Shown here: positions 11,528-23,414 of the stretch, piece by piece
How the letters are laid out: every line of letters begins with the position of its first letter
Numbering within the stretch: position 1 is the stretch's first letter
Notes under the pieces: generated by a model
Told to the model about the DNA's origin: nothing
Seen by the model: the letters and a program-made list of their open reading frames with translations, nothing else
Databases searched by the model: none
Program-made: the position numbers and the translations under genes
NCBI GenBank assembly: GCA_015039465.1
Contig: MU130578.1
Location: forward strand, 3,961-67,960
Length of the DNA stretch: 64,000 nt
Source of the DNA: Phlegmacium glaucopus
Lineage: Eukaryota > Basidiomycota > Agaricomycetes > Agaricales > Cortinariaceae
Direction of reading: 5' to 3'

Positions 11528-12087
11528 TGTTAAGTTTAAAACAAGGAAGTCACGTTGGAGTTACTCCGGAACAAGTAATCGGAAAGGACGTTGGCCTCAG
11601 CATATGTGCTGTGCCGCCCAGCTCCTATAGTGTCCTGATTTCGGAACCGGAAGAGAAAGGAATAAGACGGAAGACCTCAGTGACTTAGAGGACGAACAAG
11701 AGGAGGAAACAAAGTTGATATTCGAACTGAGGGAAAAACATACAAGTTTTGAGTACTTAAATAAATAAAGGAATAGCAACCAAAATATAAAAGATAAATA
11801 TAAGTGCTGTGTTCTGCTCCTGGAAAAGGTCCTGCATTCTTGGGTGAATAATCCATGGCTATGCTGACTGATGGTGGGAAGGATGATGACAAAGAATAGT
11901 GATAGTGGTGAAGAAGTGGTAATGAGTTTGGAGTGACGTCGGAAGAGTTGGAATGATACGGAAAAGTCTCGGAGTCGGACGTAGGTGGAGTAGAACCGGA
12001 GACAAGGGAGAGTACTGGAAAGAGTACGGACTACCGGAAACAACTCCGTCGGAGTCAGACCGGAGTAACATATGATGGAATGTAACA
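11528..12087 (-). mobile_element. Solo LTR, family A, copy 1 (minus)
   Basis: This 560-bp unit starts TGTTAAG and ends GGAATGTAACA on the plus strand. It is the inverted homologue of 17958-18521. It is flanked by CAGGT (11523-11527) and CAGGC (12088-12092), a 5-bp target duplication with one change. No retroelement coding sequence adjoins it, which fits LTR-LTR recombination. Confidence 0.8.
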
Positions 12088-12239
12088 CAGGCGTGTTTTT
12101 CCATTTTTTCTGCCACAACCATAAGTCTAAGCTCAAACCAACAAGCATAATCATATTTATCATATCAAGAGTAACCTTATCATATACACACTATTCTAAA
12201 TCATATCAAACTTCATTTTCATTATTTTCATTTTTTTTT

Positions 12240-13200
12240 TTGGCATGATACCAAGATAAGTCACAGAAACTAGTTTATGAAGTGTTCTATAGGTTGGAAG
12301 TCTCAAACATCACACTTTGGATGGAATTGGCTGAAGATTACTGGGTTATGAGGGGTTGAAAGCAGAATAAAAAAAATAACTCCTGATAAATACTGAGAAT
12401 ATATGGTAGAGTATGTTTTGTCACTATGATAAGCTGCAGAACCTAGTTTCTGAAGGGTTCTATCAGTTGGAAGTCTCCAAAATTGCAATTTAGCAGGGAT
12501 TTGGGTGGGGTTGGCTTAAATGTAGGATTCTAAGTGTGAAATAAAATAATGAAATTCTTGAGGAATATTTGAGACACCATAGACAATTTTTGGGCACAGG
12601 AAGAGCTACAAAGTCCAGTTTATGAACAGTTCTATAGGCTGGAAGTTTTGAATTTGGATTGGAATTGGCCCTAACTCACCCATTTTTAAGGGCCTGAGTG
12701 TGAAATAAAAAATTCTAACTCCTGAGAGATGTTTGTAATACATGTTATAATATTTTATGTCATTAATATGAGCTATAAAAACCAATTTTAGAAGTGTTCT
12801 ATAGGCAAGAATTTGCCAACACTGCATTTTCACAGGAATTTGGATGGGAACTGATTGTTTATAGGGGTCTGGTTGTGAAATAAAATAATATAACTGCTGA
12901 AAAGTATTTAAAATACATATTAGAACATTTCACATCACCAAGACAAGTTACATAAACCAGCTTCTGAAGTGTTCTATTGGCTGGAGCTTACAACAATGGC
13001 ATTTTAGCAGGGATTTAGGTAGAAGTTGATCATTTGTAGGGTCCTAAGTGTCCAATAAAATAAAATAACTACTGAGAAATATTTAAAATACATGTTAGAG
13101 CATTTCACATCACCAAAACTTGTTGCAAAAATGAATAATTGAAGAGTTATATTGCTTGGAAGTTTCAGTCCACCAGATAAAGAAAGCACAGCCACCTCAA
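12240..13200. repeat. Satellite of ~172-bp units, about six copies
   Basis: The landmark GTTCTAT followed by a Gly-Gly-Ala/TTGGAAG-like phrase recurs at 12282, 12454, 12627, 12794, 12969 and 13144, giving spacings of 167-175 bp. Units share TCAC...AGAA-CTAGTTT.TGAAGTGTTCTAT and AATAAAATAA blocks but are well diverged. Unit length is close to one nucleosome repeat. Confidence 0.75.
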
Positions 13201-13696
13201 AAAACAACATAATTACCATTTTTATCATAAAAATTCATTCACTATATGTTCATATGATGCTATCATACATTTATCATACAAATCATCCAAAATGATGGAG
13301 AACTGAGTGAGCGAGCTATGTTTCAAGTATTTCACACTTTGTCACGCATTTGGTAATGTGACATGACATAACACTGCCAAAACATATGAATCTGTGACTG
13401 ATATGACTGATCATCACATCAGACCAAATAAACAAATGTGACACAAAAAAATGTGATTTTGCAGCTTCATATACCTATGACTGCCCTACAAAGTACATAA
13501 AAAGCAACTGTTTCAGTAGCACATTGAACATCTCACAAAACATTAAGGCCTTGAATAGGAGGAAAAAAAGACAGGATCCCCTGAAAAATTTCTCAGGCTC
13601 AGGGCCTATACAACTCCTATAAATAGGACTTGTAACTAGTCTCAGTTATGGAATCAGATTAGCTATGTAATTCACTAAAAGTGGCTGGTAACATGG

Positions 13697-13800
13697 CAGA
13701 TAATTGTAAGGATGCCAAAGTTCAATTCCAAACCAGTCCAGAGAACCAGAACCAACCAAACTGAACCAAGTATCTGGTTTTCAAACCATTCTGAACCACT
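13697..13800. repeat. GAACCA-rich minisatellite, left copy
   Basis: AAGGATGCCAAAGTTCA followed by GAACCAGAACCAACC... is the inverted relative of 26860-27020. The two copies bracket the 13-kb mobile-DNA block. Confidence 0.5.
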
Positions 13801-14139
13801 ATATCCCAAGGCAAACATATAAGTAATATATTTACTTTTTTTTTTTTTTTTTGATATCAATTTAAGTCTAAAGGGCGTGGCCCCATGCAGACATAACAAA
13901 CTTGTATGAACTAAAACTACCAGGGCCCCTAGTGCCCATCTCCCTTCCCCTTCATCTCCCATAGCACTAATGGGGTATGCCCTAGGCAATCCTATCCCTG
14001 AATTAGCCCAGCACGGAAACACCATTCACTAATATCTTGAATATCTCAGCATCTGTCTTATGTAATTGTTTACTTCTTTTTGGAATTGGGTACTATAAAT
14101 ATTTCTGTGATTTGTTAGATTTTTTTCATATTTTTAAAC

Positions 14140-16660
14140 CTAGCCAAAGATGTTCAGGGCTGGCCAGGGCTGGCCAGGCCAAGGTTTTTTTTTTCTGATG
14201 TGAGCTGCTACTGCCTTGATAAAATCCTGGCTATCAGAGAATACTGAGATCAGAAGACGACCTATCCTGTTAGATCCCCACAGCAGCCACAGATCCATCA
14301 GCCCTCCTACCGCTTCCATGTCCCATACTGAGCACTCTTCGTCTGTACCTAGCCTATACTGGAGGATCCTAGCTGGTTCATTAATGATGCCATTCATTGG
14401 GTAGTACATGACTGCCGCTGCCCCGATGAAGCCGTTCTGACCAGATCCATTGGTGTAGATTCTGATAGTGGCCCTGTCGGCTAGTTCGTCTACTAATGAC
14501 TCTTCTTTACTATTGGCAATGACCGTGTCAATTGGAAGTTTGTAGCTTGGGGGCTTCGCTGCCGAAGGGATATCTTCTATCGTTGTTGGATCCAATCTAA
14601 ACAGCTTGAGCAGATGTTGGATGTTCATTAGGTGCTTTCTTGCCAGTCGACAGTAGTAGTTTATAGCCCGTATCACTACTGGGTTAGTAGGTGAAAGAGA
14701 ACAGATGCATGTCAGTGCCTGATGACAGATCTTCTTGAGTAGAAGGTCCATGGGAAGTAGACCTGCATGAGCATCTAAGATGTCAGTGGGTGTGGTGTGA
14801 AAGGCCCCAATGATGGCTAAGGTCGCCATCCTCTGGAGTTTACCAAACTCCTGAAGAGCCTTTACCAACCCTGTGTTCCATCTCTTACCCTGCTCTTGGT
14901 ATGGTGGCATATACCAGGCATCCAGACCATAGGTCATCTTAGGGACTGCAACTGTGATATATAGACGTCTCATGAACTTTGCCGATAGACCTGAAATTGA
15001 CTTTGTTAGTCGCCTGTAAAGTAGAGTCCACTTGGTAGCCTTGGAGATCGCTTCATGAGTCTGCATTTTCCAGTTGAGCTGACTATCCACGTAGATTCTG
15101 AGATACTTGTAGGCCATCTCTACCCGTACCACCTCTCCTTTGAGTTTAAGTACTGGCGCCTCCAAACTGACTGTGTGACCTGGTCGTGTTGGATCTGGGA
15201 CTCTCTTCTAGGTGAAGTGGGTTACTGCCAACTTGTCTAGAGTGAAACAGGAGTTGTGGGTGTCCGACCAAGCAAAGCCCCCTTTGTCCACTCTCCTCTA
15301 GACTATCGCCCTCTGCCATCGCAAGAGCATCATCTATGAATCCCAGGGACTCTTCCTCTGGGCTTTTGGCAATTTCAATCAGGTCAGCGTTGTAGATGAT
15401 GTATAACAGCATTGAGAGGGGGTCTCCTTGGCCTATCCCATTCGAGATGTGGATAAGCTCTAAAAGAAAGTCATCAAAGCTCATGTGTGTGCATCTGCCT
15501 GTTAACAGTTGCTTAATAAAGCAAACATAGACTTTTGGAATCCTCCTCCTTTGGAGGTTATGAATGAGTCTGTCAGTCACTGCATTTGGAAATGCCTCCT
15601 CCATGTCAAGAAAAAGAACTGAGACTACTTTACCCTGCCTCCATGCTGTCTTGATCTTATTGACCAGCGTGTGGACCGCATCTGTCATTATCCACCCTGG
15701 CCTACCTCCAAAGTGGCTGTCTGGGAGGACTGTACACTCCCCCACATACTCCGGCAAAATCCACTGGACTCTGGCACTAAATTCCGGTGGACTCCAGCAG
15801 ACTTTGGCAGACTCAAGTCCTAAACTGTGTGAATGTTACATGGGACAAATTTCAATTTTGAGTCCACCAGAGTCCATGGACTCTGGTGGACTCTTACCAG
15901 ACTAAGTCCAGCAGACTCCATTGGACTAGTCTGGCGGACTCTGGTGGAATCTAATAAAATTGGACACATGATACCTTCCTAACCTTAACAACCCTAACAG
16001 AACCCTAACAGAACCCTAACAGAACCCTAACAGAACCTTAAGAGAGTGGAGTCCAGTATGTGACAGGGAGTCACAAATGAGTCACAAATGAGTCTGGTGG
16101 AGTCCAGTGGAGTTCAGCGGAGTATGTGGGGGACTGTAAAGTACAGCTGTCTGGCAGCAGACTTTCCGTTTCCACCATATTCAAGATATCTTCTGCAATT
16201 ATGGCAGTGAGTACTTTTGCCAGGGTACACAGGAGGGCGATAGGTCAGTGGGCCTTGGGGATCTCATAGTCAGGTTTCCCTGGCTTGCACAGGACTACCG
16301 TGGTGTATTTCTTCCAGGTATCAATGTAGAGGCCTAGTCTGATGATAGCCCGGTAGATGTAGTCCAAGTAGTCCTCGATAATGTTGATGGTCTTCTGAAG
16401 TACTATGTTCCGTATTCCGTCTGGTCCACTTGCTTTATAAGGTGAAAGAGACTTGATCTGACGCTGAATTTGATCTTTGGAGATTGCCAGTGGGGTGGGA
16501 AGTGGCTCTGGGTATTGGAAGTTGACTGGGACTGTTGACTCTGCTGGCTTGGGAGGAAAGAAAATTTTATGAAAAACTTCTGCTTTCTCCTCATTCGTGG
16601 CAACCTCTTGTACTGTACCATCTTCTTGCGCCACCTTGAGCATGGGGATGTGAGACCTGC
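14140..16660 (-). pseudogene. LINE ORF2: reverse transcriptase and RNase H, broken
   Basis: The RT N-terminal part spans 16245-16643 (SPYKASGPDGIRN). The palm follows at 15757-15146, with FLDMEEAFPNAV, GIGQGDPLSMLLY and the catalytic F-I-D-D (LGFIDDALAM), matching the [FY]xDD core. The connection and RNase H part covers 15165-14140 (SQLNWKMQTHEAI; RIYTNGSGQNGFIGAAAV; VFSDSQDFIKAV). Frames change between the palm and RNase H parts near 15150-15250, and a 402-bp insertion splits the RT. Not functional as it stands. Confidence 0.85.
15735..16136. mobile_element. 402-bp MITE inserted in the LINE RT
   Basis: The terminal inverted repeats read CA(C/G)TCCCCCACATACTCCG at both ends, flanked by TA on both sides (15733-15734, 16137-16138). 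Between the ends are many AGTCCA/TGGACT phrases and five near-tandem (G)AACCCTAACA units at about 15988-16037. RT coding (LPDS) is interrupted at this point, so the MITE arrived after the LINE. A TA target suggests a Tc1/mariner-like or PIF-like helper. Confidence 0.75.
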
Positions 16661-16697
16661 CCCCATCTCCTACCGGCTCTCTAAGGTATCAATTTAC

Positions 16698-17870
16698 CAT
16701 TCAGAGGTCTTTGGCCGAGGCCTCTTCAATGAAGTCCATCCAGTGTTTCTGCTTTGCTTCCATGATGGCCTCGCCGTAGGCCTGAGCAGAGAGCCTACAT
16801 TTTTCATGACAGAGGTGGTGAGGGACTGCTCTATGTTTCATTGTTTTGTGACTTAGCTTGTTCAACTTCTTTTTCAGTCCCTGCAGATCACTATTCCACC
16901 AATGCTTTGAATGGGGACAAGGCTTGCTGATCCGAACCTGCTCCCTGATCGTCTTCTGAATCACTTCAATTAGGTTTATTGCCGCCTGCTGAAGTTCCTC
17001 ATCTGTTTTGAGTGGAGCTGGGAGCGCTATTTCTTTGAGGTTTATCAGCAGCTGCTCCTGGTAGAGCTCCCAGTCCGCCATCCAAAAGTTATGCGAGATC
17101 TTGGGTTCAGTCCTTTCCTGAGGAAGATTGATCACGGTGACCACTGGGAAGTGATCTGTGCAGGGAGGTTGTAAGTAACTGTCGACGTCACAGCAAACAA
17201 TATAAGGGGCAATCTCTGGACTACACCAAACATTGTCTGGGCGTGAATACAGATTGGTAACCATATGTTTGAGAGTCTGGAGACCCTTTGGCAGGGCCAT
17301 TTCCAGGCCTTCGTCCACTATCATACCTATCAGGACCGCTGCATCCCTCATGGCCTGGGGAGTAAACAGACAGTCATCTGCATCATTGTCCCATAAGGGA
17401 TGGTGTCGGTTAAAGTCGCCACACCAGAGCAGGTGGTTATTGACTCCTGCTCCTATGTTGTGATGATCTGACTGCATAAATTGTCACAAATGTGTTAACA
17501 TATGAGCATGAAGACAGTCATTGTAGATGTTAATAATTGTTATCTTCCCATTACCTGTGGCGATTTGTATGACTGTAAGGTCGTTGTTACCTGAGATGTT
17601 TAGGGCTTTCCATGAGTTTGAGGACAGCCCACTATTCACCCATATAACTGACCAAACCATGTCATCTGGGTTGGTCAGTTGGTCTTGTGGAAATATACTG
17701 GAAAAACCATTAGGTGTTCGTATATGGCCTAGAGGTGTAATCTATGGTTCCTGTATTAGTATTAGATCCCAGTCTTTACCTAGCGCCCCATTTATTAAGT
17801 TGAGATGGGCTTTTTGAGATTTATTGAGGTTAATTTAAAAAATATGTAATCTGTTTAAAGGAGGTCCGAG
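16698..17870 (-). pseudogene. LINE ORF2: apurinic-type endonuclease (EEP) domain
   Basis: The frame opens upstream with NLNKSQKAHLNLING and DWDLILIQEP (about 17835-17740), then a stop, then SGNNDLTVIQIATGNGKITI. From 17477 a 258-aa frame carries WCGDFNRHHPLWD (catalytic GDFN) and CTDHFPVVTVI (catalytic DH), the EEP signature that nicks target DNA. Stops between these blocks mark decay. Confidence 0.8.
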
Positions 17871-17957
17871 GTCTCTATTCATTGGGTAGGAGTGGGGGTG
17901 TCAGTGTCGATGGGTGGTACCCCGGAGTTCCAGTCATCTAAATTACTCATCTGTGGG

Positions 17958-18521
17958 TGTTACATTCCGTCATACGTGACTCCGGTCCGACTCCGACGGA
18001 GTTGTTTCCGGTAGTCCGTACTCCTTTCCAGTACTCTCCCTTGTTTCCGGTTCTACTCCACCTACGTCCGACTCCGAGACTTTTCCGTATCATTCCAACT
18101 CTTCCGACGTCACTCCAAACCCATTACCACTTCTTCACCTCTACCACTATTCTTTGTCATCATCCTTCCCACCATCAGTCAGCATACCTGCCATGGATTA
18201 TTCACCCAAGAATGCAGGACCTTTCCGGGAGCAGAACGCAGCACTTATATTTATCTTTTATATTTCAGTTGCTATTCCTTTATTTATTTAAGTACTCGAA
18301 ACTTGTATGTTTTCCCTCAGTTTGAATATCAACTTAGTTTCCTCCTCTTGTTTTTCCTCTAAGTCACTGAGGGCTTCCGACTTGTTACTTTCTTCTTCCA
18401 TTCCGAAATCAGGACACCTTAGGAGCTGGGCGGCACAGCACACACGCTGAGGCCAATGTCCTTTCCGGGTTACTGTTCCGGAGTAACTCCGACGTGACTC
18501 CCTTTGTTTTAAAGCTTAACA
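17958..18521 (+). mobile_element. Solo LTR, family A, copy 2
   Basis: This 564-bp unit runs TGTTACATTCC...GCTTAACA with an exact 5-bp target duplication GTGGG (17953-17957, 18522-18526). It is homologous to the inverted copy at 11528-12087. It sits inside the LINE between the two ORFs, so it is younger than the LINE. Short open frames inside are repeat sequence, not genes. Confidence 0.85.
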
Positions 18522-18526
18522 GTGGG

Positions 18527-19988
18527 TGCAAAAAGAAGGGGCATTCCTGAGGTGTTCTGTCCATGATACTGTGGCCTGGGCTGCGACTTTTTGGACAAGA
18601 GTACAGCCTGGTCCTGCTTGGTTCCTGGGGGGCAAACTGAAGCTGACGCTGTCTCAGTTGCTGTGAGGGTGCCCCTTGCCGGACAGGGGGAGGAGGGCCT
18701 TCATTCCTGTACCTGTTAGCAGGGTCTGGCAGAGGAGGACCTTCCGCCCAGGACCAGGGCTCCATTGAAGGGTAGAAAGGCAGGTCATTTTCGGGGTGCT
18801 TCGCATCATATTCTCAGCATTTTCTAATGAATGTCGGGCAGTCTCTTGACCAGCTGGTGTGATCTTCTGTGTCGCAGGACCTACAGTGAGTGACATTTTC
18901 GACGGTGCAAGCGCTCGTTCAGTGACCACAAGTGCCGCATGTTCCACAGATGTCTGTGTTGGAGATACATTCCAACGCAATGTGATTCCAGCCTTGGCAC
19001 TTGAGACATCTGATCGGCTCCTTCTTGTATTTCAAGACCGAGACCCGTTTGTTGCAATAACCAAACCTTTGGTCTTTACCCGATTTGCTGCATCTGGGTT
19101 GGAGAAGGAGAGGATGAGATGTCCACGTTTGTGAGTGGGTGTTCTGCATGCTGGCAGTTTGACTCAGCGTATGCCTAGGACATCGCCCTTCTGTAAGTTA
19201 TTGACTTCTGCTATATCTTCCAGGTGTTCCCATGATTCTGTGTCGAGATTCAGTGGAACATAGTGAGCGATGACTGGGTGATTCCTTTTCTTGAGTGAGG
19301 TGCCAACCCCCTCATCACCTAGAGCTGTAATAAATGTGTCAGCATGGCTTTGCTTGGTAAGCCACTTAGTGCCTTTGTCAAGTAGGAATTTTCCCAAGAA
19401 ACCCCTATTTGACAGGTTCTCCACCATCCTAACTTTGCGCCACTCCACTGGTCCTTCCCCCTTCGCCTTGACCATAGCCTTGTTAAACCGAACAAGCATA
19501 TCGGCCTGACTGGTGCCTTGTGTTGCCGAGTCCCTAGGGAAGTCAATAATAAATTGACATGCTCTTATGCCTACCCTTGTTACAATCCTCAGGTCTACCC
19601 CATCTGGGACCTTTGTGCTGCTAAGAACCGCATCTCTGTATGGGGTCAGCTGGTTGAACCTAACCTCTAGAGCCTTGACCGCCGATGACATGACTGCTGT
19701 CTGGTTTGTTACCTCTTCATTGACTGTGGTGCGAAAGTGATCCATCAGAACTTTGGGCTCGTCATTCATGTATTCAAGTTGAGTGTTGACTGTGTCTCTT
19801 GCTGTGGCTGCCACCGTGTCTTCCTCCATTTCATCTAATAGCCACGCAACTGAGTGTATGGCCTGAACCACTACCTTGGGTATTTTTGCCATGGCTGATA
19901 TTTGAAACAGAGCTGACAAGAGGGTATCCGGTATCGTGCACCAATACTGATTGGTAGCGTGAGAACAAAGCTTAAAAGTTGCCATCAT
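18527..19988 (-). pseudogene. LINE ORF1: gag-like protein with CCHC zinc knuckles
   Basis: The frame 19988-19164 encodes 274 aa of gag-like protein (conserved-looking ATRVGIRACQFIIDF, GWRKVRMVENLSNRG-type RNA-binding region). A new frame from 19149 holds CLKCQGWNHIALEC, a CX2CX4HX4C zinc knuckle. Further Cys/His clusters follow in shifted frames (HCRSCDTEDHTSWSRDC). ORF1 coats element RNA. Several frameshifts and stops show it is dead. The protein's true N-terminus was not identified. Confidence 0.75.
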
Positions 19989-20570
19989 GAAAATAAGCAG
20001 ACTTTGAATTCACTTACTTATTTTGGAAGCAGCCCTGAATCGCATTCCTGGTCAACAAAATCATTCGTTCAATGTTATCATCCTCATCGCTCATCATATC
20101 CTCAATGTCTTCCACTATGCTATCCATCATTTACACCATCAACATGCTCCTTAATATCTACCACCCATTCATTCCTTGGCTAGCGATTCAACAAAGCGAT
20201 CAATCTACTATTCGCATCGGTCATCGGCTCGCGTTTGATCGCATCTATGGCCCATCATTTCAAGAACGGCCCGTTTATGGACGCATCAGCTACATCTCCC
20301 ATTATGTCAAATGCTTTGTCATTGTTGTTGTGGCTATGGACCCACAAGTCTTTGCCTCAGCTATCTATCTTGCTATACCTCGCTCCTGGATCACACTCAG
20401 TCCCCTATCCTCACTCATCTACCTCTTATCTTATCATTCACTGCCAAAACCATCATTCACGCGGTACCTGAAGCCTTCCCACCCTCTTTATGACAATTTA
20501 GGAAGTCCAGGAGGATCACGACTAAGCAGGAATTGCAGATGAATCAGCAGCAGAGGATTATTCTCGCAGA

Positions 20571-21329
20571 GTGTCAAGTGTTATCAAGGCTGCGTGACAT
20601 GGGATCATGGGCAAGTAGTATTTTCTCGGGAACAAGGCTGCACCTTTCAAGTGTTGACTCAGGACCTTTCATATTTTTGACATGACCACACGGCTATGGA
20701 GTTGATATATTTTTACTATTGGGCTATGCGCACTGCCTTCTCTTCTTTTCTCTCACACTTTGACACTTGTACAGATTTTTTTACTGTTCCTTTTTCTTTT
20801 CCATTGTTCTTTTCTTCTCGCAGCTGTCCTTTCTTCATTCTTCCCCTGACAGCACGTACTTCTTTCTTTTTTTATTTGTTTTACATAGCCTCATCCTTAG
20901 GTATAAATACTGCTCTTTTGTACCAGGATAGGTAGTTCAGTTCAATTCATTCTTACTCCCCACAGTCATCCTCTCAGTAGAATTCCAGTGAATTCCTCCC
21001 TCAAGTTCGCTTTTTCTGCCTTTTATCTGTTTCTGTCCCCTACTGTCAATCACTATAGTCTTGCTGAAGACTCCCTCTTATTCTTCCTCATCCTCTTCCT
21101 TAACCCCTCTGAGTTCGCTTTTTCAGTCCTTTACTGTCAACCCACTGTCAACTGCTATAGTCTTACTGAAGACTCTTCCTCATTCATCCTCATCCTTCTC
21201 ATCTCTATTCTCACCCCCTACCTCTGTGATACAAGTCTAAGGTTATACCTTCCCTAAACAAACAACAGGGAGGCTTTTGACTTAAAGACTAGTCCATTGC
21301 TCTCTGGTTGGTGTTTATATACAACAACA
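20571..21329 (+). repeat. Possible LTR-like fragment with internal tandem unit
   Basis: A TG...CA segment (TGTCAAGTG...ACAACAACA) with TATAAATA near 20902 and pyrimidine-rich sequence resembles an LTR, but no target duplication was found. It holds a ~105-bp direct repeat: AGTTCGCTTTTTC at about 21004 and 21112, CTATAGTCTT(G/A)CTGAAGACT at about 21053 and 21154. The stretch 19989-20570 has no gene. Confidence 0.3.
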
Positions 21330-21739
21330 ACAATGATTTATACCGGGCACATAAGGACACTACAGTGTGTCGTATGGTACAATTCCTGGAACGGACACAG
21401 TGTGCCGTATGGTATGGATTCCCAGAACCCCTTGATCCCAGGAATATCACCTACCATATAGAGAAATACACAGTGTGCCGTGGTCTATGGATTCAAGGAA
21501 TGCCTTTAAAATGCTGACAGTGTATGCTGCTGCTGGCTCCAGGCTCATCCCTAGGCCACAGGCAGGGCTGGTATCCATGCATATATATGTCTCTGATGTC
21601 CTAGAGCCATCAGTGAGCATAAGGGTAAGGGTGTTGATATATGAGGTGGCCAGTGCTAGCATCAGTGTCAAGGAGATGACCATCCGGTGTCCACTGTAAA
21701 TCATGCCGGTGTGAACTATCCATGCTGGCATCACTTTGA

Positions 21740-22870
21740 GTGCTGGTGTCAATTATAAATGCTGGTGTCCACTGCCAATGCTGGTGTCCATTGCCAATGG
21801 ACCCTGGCAACCAGCACTGGCAATACATAATTTTTAAAATAGCAGAAACAGTATGTTTGGAATATAGTTCAATTTGTAATTGTATTTGAAAGGGAAAGAC
21901 ACCTGCATCATGTAAATGAAGGCCGGACAATGTGCCCATAGTGAGGCCAGCAGGTGGTTTGAGGCCGGCAACCAGCACCAACAATACATAATTTTTAAAA
22001 TACCAGACACAGTATATTTGGGATATAAAATGCAATTTTTAATTGTATTTCAAGGGGAAAAATACACCGGCATCATGTAAATGAAGGCCAATGGTCAGGC
22101 CAGCCAGTGGTTCGACCCCGGCAACTGGCACTGGCAATATATATAATTTTTAAGACAGCAGAAACAGCATATTTAGAATATAAAATGCAATTTTTAATTG
22201 TATTTGAGGCTGAAAATTACACCAGCATTATGTAAATGAAGGCCGGACAATGTGCCAATGGTCATCCTGGCCATTGGTTCGACCCTGGCAACTGGCACTG
22301 GCAATACATAATTTCTAAAATGGCAGAAACAGTATATTTGGAATATAGAATGTTTTTTAATTGTATTTGAAGGGGAAAATTACACCGGCATGATGTAAAT
22401 TAAGACCGGACAATGTGCTGATGGTGAGGCCGGCCATTGGTTCAACCCTGGCAACTGGCACTGGCAATACATAATTTCTAAAATGGCAGAAACAGTATAT
22501 TTAGAATATAAGATGCAATTTTTAATTGTATTTGAAGCTGAAAATTACACTGGCATAATGTAAAGGCCAGACAATGTGCCAATCATTGGGCCGGCCATTT
22601 CTTCCACCCCGGCAACTGGCACTGGCAATACATAATTTTTAAAATACCAGAAACAGTATATTTGGGATATCAAATGCATCTTTTAATTGTATTTGGTGTG
22701 GAAAATTACACTGGCATCATATAAGTGAAGGCCAGACAATATGCCAATGGTGGGTGGGACTGGCCATTTATTCAACCCTGGCAGCCGGCACCAGTAATAC
22801 ATAATTTTCAAAACATCAGAAACAGTATGAAGGAAATAAAGTGCATTTTGTAATCATTTTTGATAAGGAA
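21740..22870. repeat. Left satellite array, ~165-bp units
   Basis: About seven units share GGCAACTGGCACTGGCAATA, ATAATTTTTAAAAT, AGAAACAGTATATTTGGAATAT and TTTTAATTGTATTTGA-GGGGAAAATTACACCGGCAT. Spacing of the CTGGCAATACATAATTT landmark is 150-172 bp. Confidence 0.8.
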
Positions 22871-23015
22871 CATTGCATTTGTTGGAAATAAAATATAGTC
22901 AGGGTGCCAAGGGTTGGACCAGCCCCAACTAAATTATTCAATCAGTCATCTCAATGTTTCTTTACCATATACCTTATCTGAAAGGTGTTCTGTGTACTAT
23001 GACATGCCATGCACC

Positions 23016-23414
23016 TGTTACAACTTCGAACGGCTCAGAGGGGTCTGGCCGTAAACAGTCGTATAAGATCGTTCGTCGTTTCGGTGAGCTCAAAAGAATA
23101 CTAAGAGACAAGTCTCGAAGCAGCGTCTTAGGAGTTTGAGAATGTTCAAGAGCGAGATAACCGAGGTTAGAGTCTCAAGAATTAGCTAAGGTTACATCCG
23201 GTGTAACTAAGGTATTTATAGTAAGTAAAGGGAGTCGTGCATAAGGTGAGACGTCCGCATGTAAGAGGGTGTGCATATGTATAAATAGGTGAAACGATGA
23301 AAAGGGTGAGGTAGGCATATGTAAACAGAGATGAAAAGAAGAAGGTGGAATGCATGTAGGTGAAACGGGCACATGTTCGGTGGAGTTAAGGAAAAAGAAA
23401 AATAGTTCGTAACA
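23016..23414. mobile_element. Solo LTR, family B, inside the palindrome
   Basis: A 399-bp insert TGTTACAACTTCG...TAGTTCGTAACA is bounded by an exact 5-bp target duplication GCACC (23011-23015, 23415-23419). Removing it restores continuity of the palindrome arm, whose opposite arm has the uninterrupted sequence near 23930. Its sequence differs from family A. Confidence 0.85.

Larger units (their letters stand above)
13836..19988 (-). mobile_element. Tad1-like non-LTR retrotransposon (LINE), degenerate
   Basis: Read on the minus strand, the element has a gag-like ORF1 with zinc knuckles (19988 to about 18527), an endonuclease (about 17860-16700), a reverse transcriptase and RNase H (16660-14140), and a 3' tail. 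A T-run at 13836-13852 is the complement of a poly(A) end. It is broken by frameshifts and stops and by two later insertions: solo LTR 17958-18521 and MITE 15735-16136. The order ORF1, endonuclease, RT, RNase H fits the Tad1/I-like clade of fungal LINEs. Its 5' end is not defined. Confidence 0.8.

Noticed and set aside
13675..14025. Minus-strand frame ending in poly-Lys
   Set aside because: It reads through the LINE 3' untranslated region into the poly(A) tract.
15988..16037. Telomere array
   Set aside because: Only about five imperfect CCCTAACAGAA units, inside a MITE; not a chromosome end.
17957..18325. 122-aa open frame
   Set aside because: It lies wholly inside a solo LTR and is not kept intact in the inverted copy.
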